This document shows, piece by piece, positions 1 through 11,064 of a DNA stretch of 64,000 bases. Below the pieces are notes generated by a model. That model had not been told where the DNA came from. It made no database searches and saw only the letters and a program-made list of their open reading frames with translations. The first letter of the stretch is position 1. Each line of letters begins with the position of its first letter. This stretch comes from Dipodascopsis uninucleata var. uninucleata (taxonomy: Eukaryota > Ascomycota > Lipomycetes > Lipomycetales > Lipomycetaceae), in NCBI GenBank assembly GCA_030568195.1, contig JAJLTO010000013.1:372001-436000 (forward strand). The letters are read 5' to 3'. The position numbers and the translations under genes are program-made.

Positions 1-1589
1 TAAGAGACCTCGTGCAAACTATCGAAAAGACGGACAGAACTAGATATGTAAGAAATAAATGAGAGCTTGATGGGGACAAAGAAAAGAGCGAGAGATAACA
101 ACCGGAATACGATCAAGTCACATAAAAAATACTGTAAGTAGGCACGTCAACATAAAATCGAATCACTGAAATATAGATGTACAGGTTTCAACGGTTTACA
201 CTAAAATAGTTAAAGGATAATGAAAAAGTTAAGTGAACAATTAAAGTGAGTTAGTTATTCAATTGGGCTAGACTATGGCTTCTGTGCCCTCAGGCAATAA
301 TGGAGTTGTATTACCGACGAGAGGTATATATACCAGAGACTTACAATACTAAAAGTAAAAGTGAATACTGGCAAACTTCTACGGGAAGTGTACGCTAGTA
401 AGCGCACGTAAGGCCATCGAGTGCTACAGTGCAACAGTAACTGTTGAGCTCGCGGCCAAGACTGGTCTAAAAAACGTCTACTTCCAATATTAAACCCAAG
501 CTGGTTGTAAACGAGACGGCTGCGAAGCGAGGAGCTTCGGGGCGCTCATTACTCTAAATAGTTATGCGCTAACAGTTTAGCAAAAGGAAAAATAGGCTAC
601 CTACAAGTGCGTCTATTGCCAGTAGAATTGATGTCGTATCACAAGGCAGAGAAAAATCAAAACGAGATTCTTCAACATGTTCGCTCTTCTCTTTTTTGAG
701 TCTACTGATACACGCAGGCCTTTACAGGAGTACTCCGAAGAGGCAAACCGTTAAATGTAATTGATAAAACGTGCGGACATGGAGCAAAAGACCTATCAAG
801 TCATGAAAAATTTAGCTCTAGAAACCATGCCATTAAATCTACAAAGAAAGCAGCTTTTGCCAAATAGACTGTTACTAAATAAATAGTGTCAACCAAATGG
901 GGAAAGGAATATTTCTAACATTTTCCAAATTTTTTTTTCTGTTTTACGGATATAGGGAGCGCTCCAGCACGACCATTAAAATAATAAATTACTACTACTT
1001 TTAACGTTTCGGTACCTTAAGAGCTAAATTCTGGATAGACTTTAAGTAATAAATGCTAGAAAACAAAGTAGACTTTGAATTCTGAAATTAAACCTTCAGC
1101 GATGGGACAGTTTGAAATTAAAAACAAAATTCTCCTGCAGTACTGTACTTCTTGGTGACGGCTATTATTATTTCTAAATATGGCGGCGAATTCAGAAAAA
1201 TACGATTACTCCGTAGCTGTAGTTCCTATCCATCGCAGTGCACACAAGTAGGTCAATAAACAACATAGATAATAGAAATGAAATAGCAACAAAAACTAGA
1301 AAAAATAAAAATGAGAAAAAAAGACAAATAAAATGCAACAAAATGGAAAAACCTAAAAGGAAAAGATAAATCTCTGATACCACGAAAAACCTCACGACTC
1401 TGCGCACTTGCTATCTCCTGCCTCTTCTCATATACTTCTCCGTCGCTTCAGAATTCTCTACGGTATTATCGACAGATCTAAACATATTCTAGAACATCTT
1501 TGCTAGCCGCCCATAGTACCCCTCACACAGCAAACATTCGTAGCAAAAGTCGGATATATGCTCTCGGCTCCATTACTAGAAAACTCTGG

Positions 1590-1639
1590 CCTGCCAACAA
1601 CGTAGATCGACCTCGGTAACCGTCTTTGGTTGTGGCAGG
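1590..1639. repeat. Imperfect inverted repeat (hairpin)
   Basis: CCTGCCAACAAC at 1590-1601 pairs with GTTGTGGCAGG at 1629-1639, with one bulged base. The loop of about 27 nt itself contains the short palindrome CGGTAACCG at 1614-1622. It lies in the gene-free left end. No function is assigned, and a short hairpin like this can arise by chance. Confidence 0.4.
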
Positions 1640-2340
1640 GACCGTGGCGGCTTGCCAAACATGCCATGCTATAACCAACACTCTGGAATCACTATGCTAG
1701 TCGGGGACAGCTGCCAACGGACTTTGCTCGAGCTGTAAGGTGGACCGGCTACCAATAGACGTACACGAAAGCACTTGGCTAGACTTCTTAGCTTCTGCTA
1801 AGGTCACTTATATCAGGTGTTGCTAGCGCTATTTCATTACTTTGGACAAGTTTGACTCTAGCGCGCGTAGCTCTCTCCACCCAAAATGCCCTGTCAGGGT
1901 TAGTCTAGTCTCTGCTGAGCCTGCACCCGCAAAGGGTGTGAAAATACTTATTCAATCTCCTATTGACGGACCGGATGTTCCTGTAGTCATCCCAACTTTG
2001 CTACACCAGTGCCGCGCAGAGTTTTATTTCAGTGCCTTACACAAGTATTAACTATAGCAGCAAGGCCACTTCTATATACTGCATTCCATGTAACATCGAA
2101 ATGTGATGGAAAGCGTTAAGCTCGGCTCGTTTGACTAGCTAGATACATATACATCTTGAGGTTACCATTTTGGTTTTGCGGGTGACTGTAGAATTAATAA
2201 TCATTCCTATTTGGGAATCGTTCTCAAAAATCTTGTTTCTAAAACGAACTTGTGCGTTGGAGCATTCGCTGCATCCACCGACTGCTATCTCTACTCACTA
2301 AACTACATAGAGGCATACTTTCGTGGTCGTTTTCATTACT

Positions 2341-4473
2341 CGGTTCTTGGAAAGTAGGCTGCAAAAAAAATACAGTGTTTCAGAGCGGCAGGGCGCCCGA
2401 CCATGACACACTTCTGTCACAATAACTTATACGCACGATGGAATAGTCTGAGAGTGGATACCGTTGCTGTTGTCTTGGGATCTTAAAACAACTATGAGTA
2501 CGCCTTATCCTAGTACATCGTGGGTCAGTCGACCGTTTCTATAGCAGCGATCATTCTGACTTCGAACCGTTAATGGCATCGACGAACTAGGAGAGCGACA
2601 ATGCGGTCGATAAGGGTATCACAATGTTTGCCTTAATGCCATTCGCGTGATCTACGGAGCACGACAAGAACGACTACCTTTTATACAGATGGTGTTCAAG
2701 TTGTAATCAGCCTAGGCACCATATATTGTGGGCTGCGCATTTGTCGTAGAAAAATAAAATTGTACTAATCGATACTGAGATTTCACAAAGCAAAAAGACA
2801 ATGCGCGAGACAGTATTTTCCAGTAATCAGCATGATATCGACTACTCTTATCACTCAAGAAGCCTCAACCATCTGCACTCTAAATAGAGTTTAATTATAA
2901 ATCCACAAGGTTTGCAATGTATGGTCAAAAAACAGGAGCAAACATCAAACCGAATTTAACTTGGGATTAAGGTTCAGGTTACACGTGTACTGAGACAGGT
3001 AAATCTGGCTCCATCCATGCCAGGAAATGGAAGTCTATTCCTTCAAATTAATTCATACAACCTGTCATCCCATCATAATAATTAGCTCTTGCCTGTCCAT
3101 ATCCTCACTAAACTAATTCTCAGTACGTATGCTCAGTAACGGCCAGCGTATGGAGATCAAGTCTCTGTTGATCCGTGCTGCAGTAATGGCGTGTGCTAAC
3201 CGGCCGTCAGTTATATCAATACCCCTCTCGCACGGGATAACTTCAGGCAAGTTTGAAAACCGTTCATCTCACTCAGCTAGCCTGTAAAACAATTCTGCAA
3301 TTTTCTTTGTCATACTACATCCAATTGTGTCCTAGCTTTTGCAGATAGTTCTATAATAAGCCTATAATAACGTAAGAAAACCTGCACCGGCTTTAATTTT
3401 ATAATTGGAGTAAACAGACTCTAAAAGCTTTTCAAATTCATTCTCACACTTACTAGTAAGGAGCGAATAAGAAACACCACTAGCCAAAGTAAGGACTTTA
3501 TGCCGCTGCTCTCATTTGGATATTCGCGAGCATTAATTTTATAGTTTATTGAAAGTAAGTTTAGCACTATATAAGCATACGGTCTTTGGTATCCCATTCT
3601 GCATCTAGGCAACATGTTGGGTGCATAGCATGTTAGCACGTTCCTGCTGAAAATCCCCAAAGAAGAAAGAACACGAGCTGAAAATCCACAAAACGCGAAT
3701 TTCCGGCAATAGCTTCAGAACGACCAAACTAGCATACCAGGCATGGTCAGCATAAATATTCTTTTGAACTGCAAGAACTGAAACACGCGATCTAAGTCTT
3801 GCTCACTCCACGAAAATCTTCTTTGTCAATGAGGCAAATGACGGCTGGCGTTGTGCTAAGATATTGTAGATTGCAAGTAAGTGGTACTAAAAGCTGTTGG
3901 CAAAGAAGAATAGTGACGATCAATATTGCTTATGAGAACAAGAAATCTTCAAGGAGTGGTGGACGTTCTACTGTGGTGATATCTTTTCTTCATTTTGTAT
4001 TCCATACTATTTATTTACTTTCATTTTCATTGTTTTTATTTTATTTTTTATTTTTTTGGTTTTGCATTAACATCCGTCTTATTTGGTGCTGGTGTTTGGT
4101 CTATTGTCAAGCGCAGAAGTCTGAGTGGGCCGATAATTTTACATCGACGAAATCTAGAGGTCAACCGAGAACGATGAAAGTATACGAAGCAACGTTGAAG
4201 AGCGAATAAAAAACCCACAAAACTATAAGGCAGCAAAAGCAACTGTAAGTCAGAGCATCTGAGCATTTTACTAGTTACTGAAAGACTACTTAGCTGCCTC
4301 GTGGTTTTATTTTCATGCCTGGAAAATGCATAAACGGAATTTTAATACAAATACCGAAACTAATTCATCCCTACCTGATGTGATGCTAATGGAAAATTGG
4401 ACTTAAACGTCATCGAATCCTCTTTTTGGTTACGCCTTGATTTCTATCAGTGAACCCGGTTCTTGGACAGTAG
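2341..4473 (+). repeat. Dispersed 17-mer, two copies (2341-2357 and 4457-4473)
   Basis: CGGTTCTTGGAAAGTAG at 2341-2357 recurs as CGGTTCTTGGACAGTAG at 4457-4473, same strand, with one mismatch. The second copy overlaps the 11-mer GAACCCGGTTC at 4452-4462, which occurs again exactly at 5408-5418. The coordinates span both copies; the DNA between them is not repeated. Family unknown. Confidence 0.35.
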
Positions 4474-6813
4474 TATGCTTTGAGATAAAAGTCTATATGT
4501 ATAGCCCTAACTCTCTATTGGTAACCCGCATCACTTGGCTAATGCAAAAGTCTGCAATTGTCAAAAGTAGGTGACTAATGTACTGCTAGCTATATTCTCT
4601 ATTGAAGCGAATTTTTGTGCTCAGCGCTTATTTCGTATGGACGTGACCAGTGCTTCGGCATACCGTGGTCGCGCTGGTCCTATAGGTGCAGGCTCGCTCT
4701 CAGCGCTGAGAAGACGATCTGGCCACTGATATTGCAGCATGCAAGTAATATCGTTTCCTTCTTCCTGTACCCAAGTTTTCTCTCTGTAAACTGCTGCTCT
4801 TGGATATGTTTTTCTTTTGTTTTTCTTTTCTTTGATATTTCACTTTCGATATTCTTGCTGTGCAAAAATCGCAAAGTAGAAATGCATGGACATATATTGT
4901 CTATGCTACTAGCATAGTTTTAGTCATCGCGCCCTCTCTAGCCACCTAACCCATTAGAAAACTCTGTTCACATGGAGTATTAAAGTTCGAGCATTTGACA
5001 GTCAATGGAATATACCGATGCATTAGCTATAATCATAATATGAAGCTTCTATTTTTTCTGTTGAAGAAGAATTACGAAAAACCTTCCGCTCCTGGTACGT
5101 CTTCCCCTTAATCTCTTTTGTTTTTAATTTTCATCTCTGACCGAATAAAGGCGACGGCGCAAAGGCCTCGACTTACAGAATATAGAGCTCGCACCCTGTA
5201 AGAAGCAGAGTTCTATTCAGTTATCTAGAGACAAATGTTCGGCTACGCATCTATTGCCAAAATCTCGACAATGGGTTACTTGTCAGTCTCGACGAGCTTT
5301 TCCATAACATGTCCCACAGAAACCTGATATTGTGAGCCAGGCTGCAGCTGATGTACTAGTTTAAGTAGTGCATTGTTGAGTCTGAACTTATTAAATTGGA
5401 AGGCCGGGAACCCGGTTCAGAACTTTTGAGTATTTGGAGCCAACAGAGAGTTTCACCATAGCCAGCAGTAGCTATAGTTTGATTCGTTCAGAAGTTCTGG
5501 AAAGTTATATCGTTCCGCGAGCTCCTAAGTTTAGTGATTCGATCTAATCATTCTAGTTTGGTGACGTCCGCCTCAATTTTTGCGAGCTTAAGCGCACAAA
5601 AGCTGTTCGGCGCCTATAATTGTGTGACGCGCGGTAATGCTCTCTTTCATTAGGATTCACATACGCGTGATCAGAGTACGAAGTTATTGCTACTTTTTCT
5701 CATATTTCTGATTGACGCCGAACACCCGCAATATTAACAATTGTTTTTACCAAATTCTTTTTCAAGACCTTTATCACGACTTGAGACTCTTGCTACGGTC
5801 GATGGATTTAGACCTAGTGCTGCACGACCTCTACACCGCTTCTGTAGCTTCATTATATATAACGTCTGATAGTCATTTGAGTGTAGCAAGGGTAACTCGC
5901 AATACTATACGCCAAACAGACCAGTTATTGTTCGAGGCACAGTAACTAGCTAATCTAATATAATTTATCGTACGCTAGTAAATAGTGCATCTCAAAAATG
6001 CTCATAAACGTGTTTTGTAAGAGGCTGCAAAAACGCACTCATATCCTTTAACTGCTCTAAACTCAGAGTCATATGCGCTGCTTATGTTTCACCAGAGTGT
6101 TGGATGGGATAGCCGTACCTCTTATCAATGTATACAGTATTCCCGGTCTCGAAAACTCTAGTGCAATCCACTGGAAGTCGATCTTGGACGACAACACAAT
6201 GACCGTAGTGATGGCTCGTAAGTATAGAGAATACGAGGTATCCACGACTTAATCTATCGTAGCGAACATTAATGGAACACGTTGTGCTATGACCATTTTC
6301 AAGTCATTAGAATACAACTGCCACATGAGAAGACCAAAATAACGCATCTTACATATCTTTTGCAAAATGACATGTCTTATAGTCTCGTCCAGCAGAAATT
6401 GAACATAGTGAAAACTGATAGTTGGAAATAGTTCGCTCTGTGCCTACAAAAGCCTTGCTTATTCAAATAGTAAGAAATATTCCATGAGCGAAATAGGTCT
6501 TTTAAAACTCTCTGGTTTACAGAAAACATAATTACACTAACGAGAAAATAGATCTAGATATCTTAGAATCTGAGATGCAAAATAAAATAAAACGATAGTT
6601 CGACAGTTTGACAATAGAATATTTTCCAATCAACATTAAGAAAATGACAACACGCTTCGTGAATAGCTATATATATAGGGTGAAATTCAGATAAGTAGAC
6701 AACGTTGCTCTATTCTGGAGAAGAAAATCTCTGAAGCGTTTATAACTATAATAATGGCATAAAGAAGTATACAGATGGTATCAATCACACAAATTAGTAA
6801 AATCAACCGTAAC

Positions 6814-8990
6814 CTACTTCACCTTAATCTTTTCAATCTCCATTCGAGCGTCTTCCCAAGTCTCAAGATTCTTACGTGCCCACTCTACATGGCATTTAGC
6901 ATAAGCGATCTATGAAACCAACACAGTAGATGTCAGTAAAAGATCAAGCCAACAGAAAGCATATTTTACGAGTAAACGTTTTTAATAATACGTACCATAA
7001 TCTTTCTCAGATCCTGTTCCTTAGTTTTCTGATATCGAGCCAAGTCTGCCTTCACACTCTCCGAGGCTGCCTTTAGATCCGCGTCTGTTACTGCCAATGA
7101 CGCTTCCAGCTATACAATCAAAATAACATTGAATTAGCAGCGTTCAAATAGATACACAAAAACTTAATCTTAAGATATGCCTACAATTTGGATCTGCTCT
7201 CTGGTCTTGCCGATATTGTTTCTTCTGGTAACCTCTGGATCAGAGTCAACGATTCCATGCAAAGCATCACTAATCTTACTGATACCAGGGAATTTAAATC
7301 CATTACTTCGTCGGGTACGATAAGTGGATTCGGCATGCGTTGGTGGAAATACGTCTTCTTCACCAGCAGGAGCTGGAAGAATAGTAGAGCCCAATCCAAT
7401 ATCGCCATTACTTTCCACGTTTTGAGTTTCTGCAGGTGGAGAACCTTCCTCGGTCTCAGTGGCGGCGGAAGCATACATATTCGTAGTTTCCGTGATTTCA
7501 TCGCCATTATTTGTAACTGGTGTGTCAGGGGGTGAATCTTCGCGGATAAAATTGTCACGGTTCTTAAGATAGTCATCAATCCTCTGTGACTCCATCTCCG
7601 TCCGCTCTAAGTTAGTCAAAAGATCTCGCTTGATAGAAAGAGAATTTAATGTCATAACATGTTGTAGAGCTTTTTGGTGTCTGTATTTCAGGACGGCCTT
7701 CACAACTGCTGCAAACTGGGCAGATTCACCTAGCGGCTCGCTAAAAGTGCAAGATAATGATGACACAAGTTCTTCGGTTGCAATATATGATCCATCTACT
7801 GCTTGTCCTGTTTTTTCTATGGCAGTTGCTAGTGAGTTAGATTCGTTCAGGCTCCAGGCATTAAATCTAGCTCCGAGATCTGCCATATCATTTGCCATGT
7901 CCGCATATCGCTTGAGTGCCCGTTTGTTTACCCTTTCTATACCGCTAGACATGATCAGTTCATAATCCTTAGCATTGATTTCGGTTGCTTGAAATTCTAA
8001 CTCGTCGTCGATTCTCAGGCGTGCACTGGAGGATGGTACTGGGAGATAGGCATGAGCAGGCGTTGGTGCTGCAGTATTGAGCGGAGGAGCACGCAATACA
8101 TATTTCGGTATCAAAGTTAAAGGGGGAGAACTAAGAACCTCGCTCTGTACTCATTCGACGTTAATTAAATACCAGGAATTATCACCACATACTTCTTAAA
8201 TATTAATTCTTACCCAGCTGACGTTAGGATCCAAAAATTTTTGGAAGACAATATGCTCACGAATCTGACGCATCGACCTGCATCTATTTAAAAACACTGC
8301 AAGCATTCGTCTTCTATGTTCGATGATTTTTAAATCACCCTTAGCACGCGTAGGAGCAGCCGCGTAGTCTGCTAAAATAGTGCAATAAAATCTGTTAGCA
8401 GAGCGCTCGCAGAAAGTAGCTGACCAATAATACTCGCGAGGTACAACATATTATGAGTCCTTTCCAGTCACTTACACATTGTATGCTTCTCAGGGATTGG
8501 AGGGACAATCAGAGTAGGAAACAGCCGAGTCAAAGAATTCCTTAAGCTCTCGAATTCTGAATAACGGCGACGAACGGCGAGTTCCTATTAAGTTATTTAA
8601 TGTAACAAGTCAGTTATATTCATGAATATTTTAAAACGTCATCAAGTAGCTCCATACCCCGGTTCTTATCGTATAAGTTATGAATCCACCACCACTTCCT
8701 TCATGATTCTTTCCTGCGTCTGTAATTAAAATATCTAGCTCCGGATCCTCTGTAAGCAACTGCTCAATTCGAGAAAGATATGGATGTTTAGACGCTGGAT
8801 ATTGATTTGTTGGATCATCTGCTATATGCGACGATGTATCGTAACTATCTTTGAAACTTGGAGCTCCAGACGCTTTAGTCTGGTCATCATTACCCTCAAC
8901 TGCAGTTGCGAAGTGAGCTGTGGTCTGCAGTTCTTCATTTGGAAGCTCCTCTGTTCCTGCAAATGGATTATTGTCTTCAAAGCTTGCCAT
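6814..8990 (-). CDS. SNX41: Sorting nexin Snx41/Atg20 (PX-BAR protein)
   Basis: Six exons on the minus strand: 8658-8990, 8476-8584, 8214-8371, 7185-8144, 6996-7109 and 6814-6909, giving 589 aa. All five introns are GT..AG and the phases agree. The PX domain spans roughly residues 95-205 and includes the phosphoinositide-binding stretch [11 protein letters not shown] in exon 2, PPIPEKHTM, and the exon 3 segment ending KFLDPNVSW. The remainder is a long helical BAR-type region (exons 4-6) with an acidic, Pro/Thr-rich insert before the last helices. In other fungi Snx41/Atg20 works with Snx4 in endosome-to-Golgi retrieval and selective autophagy. The first ATG in frame is at 8990; the TTG just upstream is not a start. 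Snx41 and Atg20 are close paralogues, and I cannot tell which one this is. Confidence 0.9.
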
Positions 8991-9749
8991 ATTAGCCAAA
9001 TGACGCCGGCTGTTCGTGTTTAAAATGAGACTTCCTATCTGATCTGTAGTCTCTAACGTTCAGCGAACACTTCTCTTTCGCAGTAAATCGTACGCTTTCT
9101 ATATCGTAACCAGCAGAATCGCACCCTCTAAATAGATCCTGCTCAAAATGATTGTTCTAAATTATTTTTTGTCAGTTAGAGGAGATAACCTGTCGTGGAG
9201 AGTAAGTGGCAGCTAATCCTAAATTTAAGTAGCTAGTACTACAGATTCAATCGACCCGTGACAGCAATTCCAGGTCTATCAGCCCTTGCAAACAACGTGA
9301 TTTTCGCATGCATATATGCATTAATCACAACTCCATCATACATTTATGCCACATATTTGCAAGCCGCTAGCAATAATTTGCTGACACTATATGCACTTAT
9401 TATTCTACTAAATTTTCAGGAATGTAAAATTCGTGATGCCTGTTTTTAAAGAGTACAAAAGAGCCACCTGGTTAAAATGTAAAAAATTGCCCGTTTCCTG
9501 CACAATCAATCAATCGCTACATTCTCCGATAAAGAAGCTCTAATTTCTAAGTAGCCAGGTATCAATTTACTTGGATTAACAAGTGTTTCGTAAACAGCAA
9601 AATATCAAGGGTATAATATTCATAAGGTGAATGAATGCATGAGACAAAAGGTCAATGATTAAGTATAATGTTATTAATTCGAAAGGCCTTCTACATAATC
9701 GTTTATACTACTATAATTCGACATCGTCTGTGAGTGTTATGACGACTGC
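8991..9749. other. Spacer between SNX41 5' end and COX7 3' end
   Basis: It should contain the SNX41 promoter and the COX7 3' end, since both genes lie on the minus strand. A 63-codon hydrophobic frame at 9258-9449 (+) starts with GTG and has no family resemblance. I see nothing else in it. Confidence 0.5.
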
Positions 9750-10300
9750 CTATGCCTTCTTGCCCTGTAATTTATACTATGTTAGCAACAAATTGCATGT
9801 CAAGACATAATACATTGCACGAGCATGTATACATACCATAACCATGTTTCCAAGGTAGTAGACTGAAACGGCAGCAGTACCCCAGAAAACTGTCCAGTAA
9901 GGAATGACATACAAGGCACTTCGAGGATGCTACAGGAGATAAAGACAATATTAGCATCTTGTACAATCATGTTTGTTCAACTATCCTCCTCTGCTCTCTT
10001 CACTCAATTCTCCGCGTAATCCGTAGAGCATGGACAGTCCGTTCTACTCGCCAGAGACAGCAAGTTATTCATCTGTCCAAACGCGTCTTTTCGCTCAATC
10101 AAACTTTAAAAAAGTAGCATACTCTCATCCACAATTCTCGATGCACTTTGTTAGCTTGGTAAAACCACTGCTTGGAGACAATTTCGTTTGATTTCTTAGT
10201 CTATTCAAAGAAGGAATTTGTTTAGTATTATTTCAATCATCTATTATCAAAAAGCCGTATAATTCATTCAACCATTCTACACATCGTAACTTACCAGCAT
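9750..10300 (-). CDS. COX7: Cytochrome c oxidase subunit 7 (Cox7)
   Basis: A small spliced gene rebuilt from four exons: 10295-10300 (ATGCTG only), 10123-10200, 9837-9929 and 9750-9764, giving 63 aa. Exons 2 and 3 join as LWMR/HPRSALYVIPYWTVFWG, matching the hallmark W-x-x-HPRSALYxxP of yeast Cox7 (60 aa). The C-terminal end GMVMGKKA-like (NMVMGKKA) matches the KKA end of that family. One membrane helix (about residues 36-55) follows the HPRSALY motif. It is a nuclear-encoded subunit of respiratory complex IV in the inner mitochondrial membrane. Exon joins are in phase 0 and the introns are GT..AG. The 6-nt first coding exon is the least certain part; it gives MLTKKSNE at the N-terminus. The gene shares a divergent promoter region with MDM34. 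Confidence 0.85.
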
Positions 10301-11064
10301 ATTGATAGTACTTATATTTCTCCGTATTATCGCTTGTCCGATAAATAAGTGTCTAGACTATATAGGAAGAGAAGAACATCAAATTTTATGTGATGCGAAT
10401 AAAGCAAACGAAAAAAACCTACGTAGTGCTTCGTCGGCACATCGGTACGATCAAAGGTCATAATATTTTACCGTATCAGCATGGCCTGATAGTATATAGT
10501 GGCTAGGGTATAAAATTTCGGAGTTGACCAATCAAGTAAATTTGAATTGCTTCTAAGTAAACTATGTCACGTACTGCGTATAATACAAAACGTATCCTGA
10601 TTTGTTTTGGCATTTCCTATACAGGGAGTTCCATTACACCGCAAATCACTTGAGCTCTTTACAGTCGAGCGGGTAACTGAATAGCTATTGCTAGACTAGA
10701 GGCACGAATTTTCAGCTGTGCCTAGGTATAAGAAATTTTCCGTCTCTTGATTTCGAGCACTTGGATCCAATACCTGAAGGACAACAAGAGCAGGCTATTC
10801 GGTGTCGTATGTCTGATATTGGTACGGTAATGATGAAAGAGATGCTTGCATAATTCAGAATATAGACGATGAAATTTGAGTCCGCGTTGAAAGTTACTAT
10901 TACACGTTATCACCAGCAGAAAGTGAGGAAAGAGCGCACACGACTATAAGCTAGCTAGTTATTTTGAGGATCAGAATTCTAGTATATAACAGAAGAACAT
11001 TCGAATTAGAATCTGGGAATCTACGAGCAATATTTTATAGCTAATTTGGTTTATTCTGAAAAAA
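10301..11064. promoter_or_regulatory. Divergent promoter region COX7 / MDM34
   Basis: 764 bp between two divergently transcribed mitochondrial genes. It contains a HAP-complex consensus (listed separately). A 63-codon minus-strand frame at 10722-10913 has no recognisable content. Confidence 0.5.
10527..10534 (+). promoter_or_regulatory. Candidate HAP (CCAAT) binding site
   Basis: ACCAATCA matches the Hap2/3/4/5 consensus ACCAATNA (TNATTGGT on the other strand). It lies 227 bp upstream of the COX7 start, and HAP complexes activate COX genes in other fungi. An 8-base match in 764 bp may be chance. Confidence 0.35.

Larger units (their letters stand above)
1..6813. other. 6.8 kb region without supportable genes
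   Basis: No open frame here exceeds 136 codons, and none of the frames resembles a known protein family. Frames at 3799-4209, 4615-4917 and 1842-2051 look like chance: they contain long pyrimidine-driven Phe/Leu/Ser runs or no recognisable motif. Base composition is middling: the lines at 1-60 and 2461-2520 count 21/60 and 26/60 G+C, above the AT-rich spacers elsewhere in the window. Visible structure is limited to a hairpin near 1590-1639, a near-identical 17-mer at 2341 and 4457, an exact 11-mer at 4452 and 5408, and T-rich tracts at 4005-4070 and 4755-4860. It could be a regional centromere, subtelomeric DNA, or decayed or non-coding-RNA sequence. The sequence alone does not decide. Confidence 0.6.

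Noticed and set aside
3799-4209. 136-codon open frame in the left end
   Set aside because: It starts at a non-ATG codon, contains a Phe/Leu-rich stretch from a T-rich tract and matches no family I know; a second frame overlaps it.
5918-5945. tRNA-like B box GTTCGAGGC
   Set aside because: The arm around it does not pair and there is no A box or T-run terminator at the right distance. Similar isolated B-box words near 34976 and 36995 (minus) failed the same test.
1-6813. Decayed transposon or virus-like element
   Set aside because: I looked for reverse transcriptase, integrase or transposase-like motifs, long terminal or inverted repeats, and found none that stand out.
9258-9449. 63-codon hydrophobic frame between SNX41 and COX7
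   Set aside because: GTG start, no recognisable domain, no splice partners.
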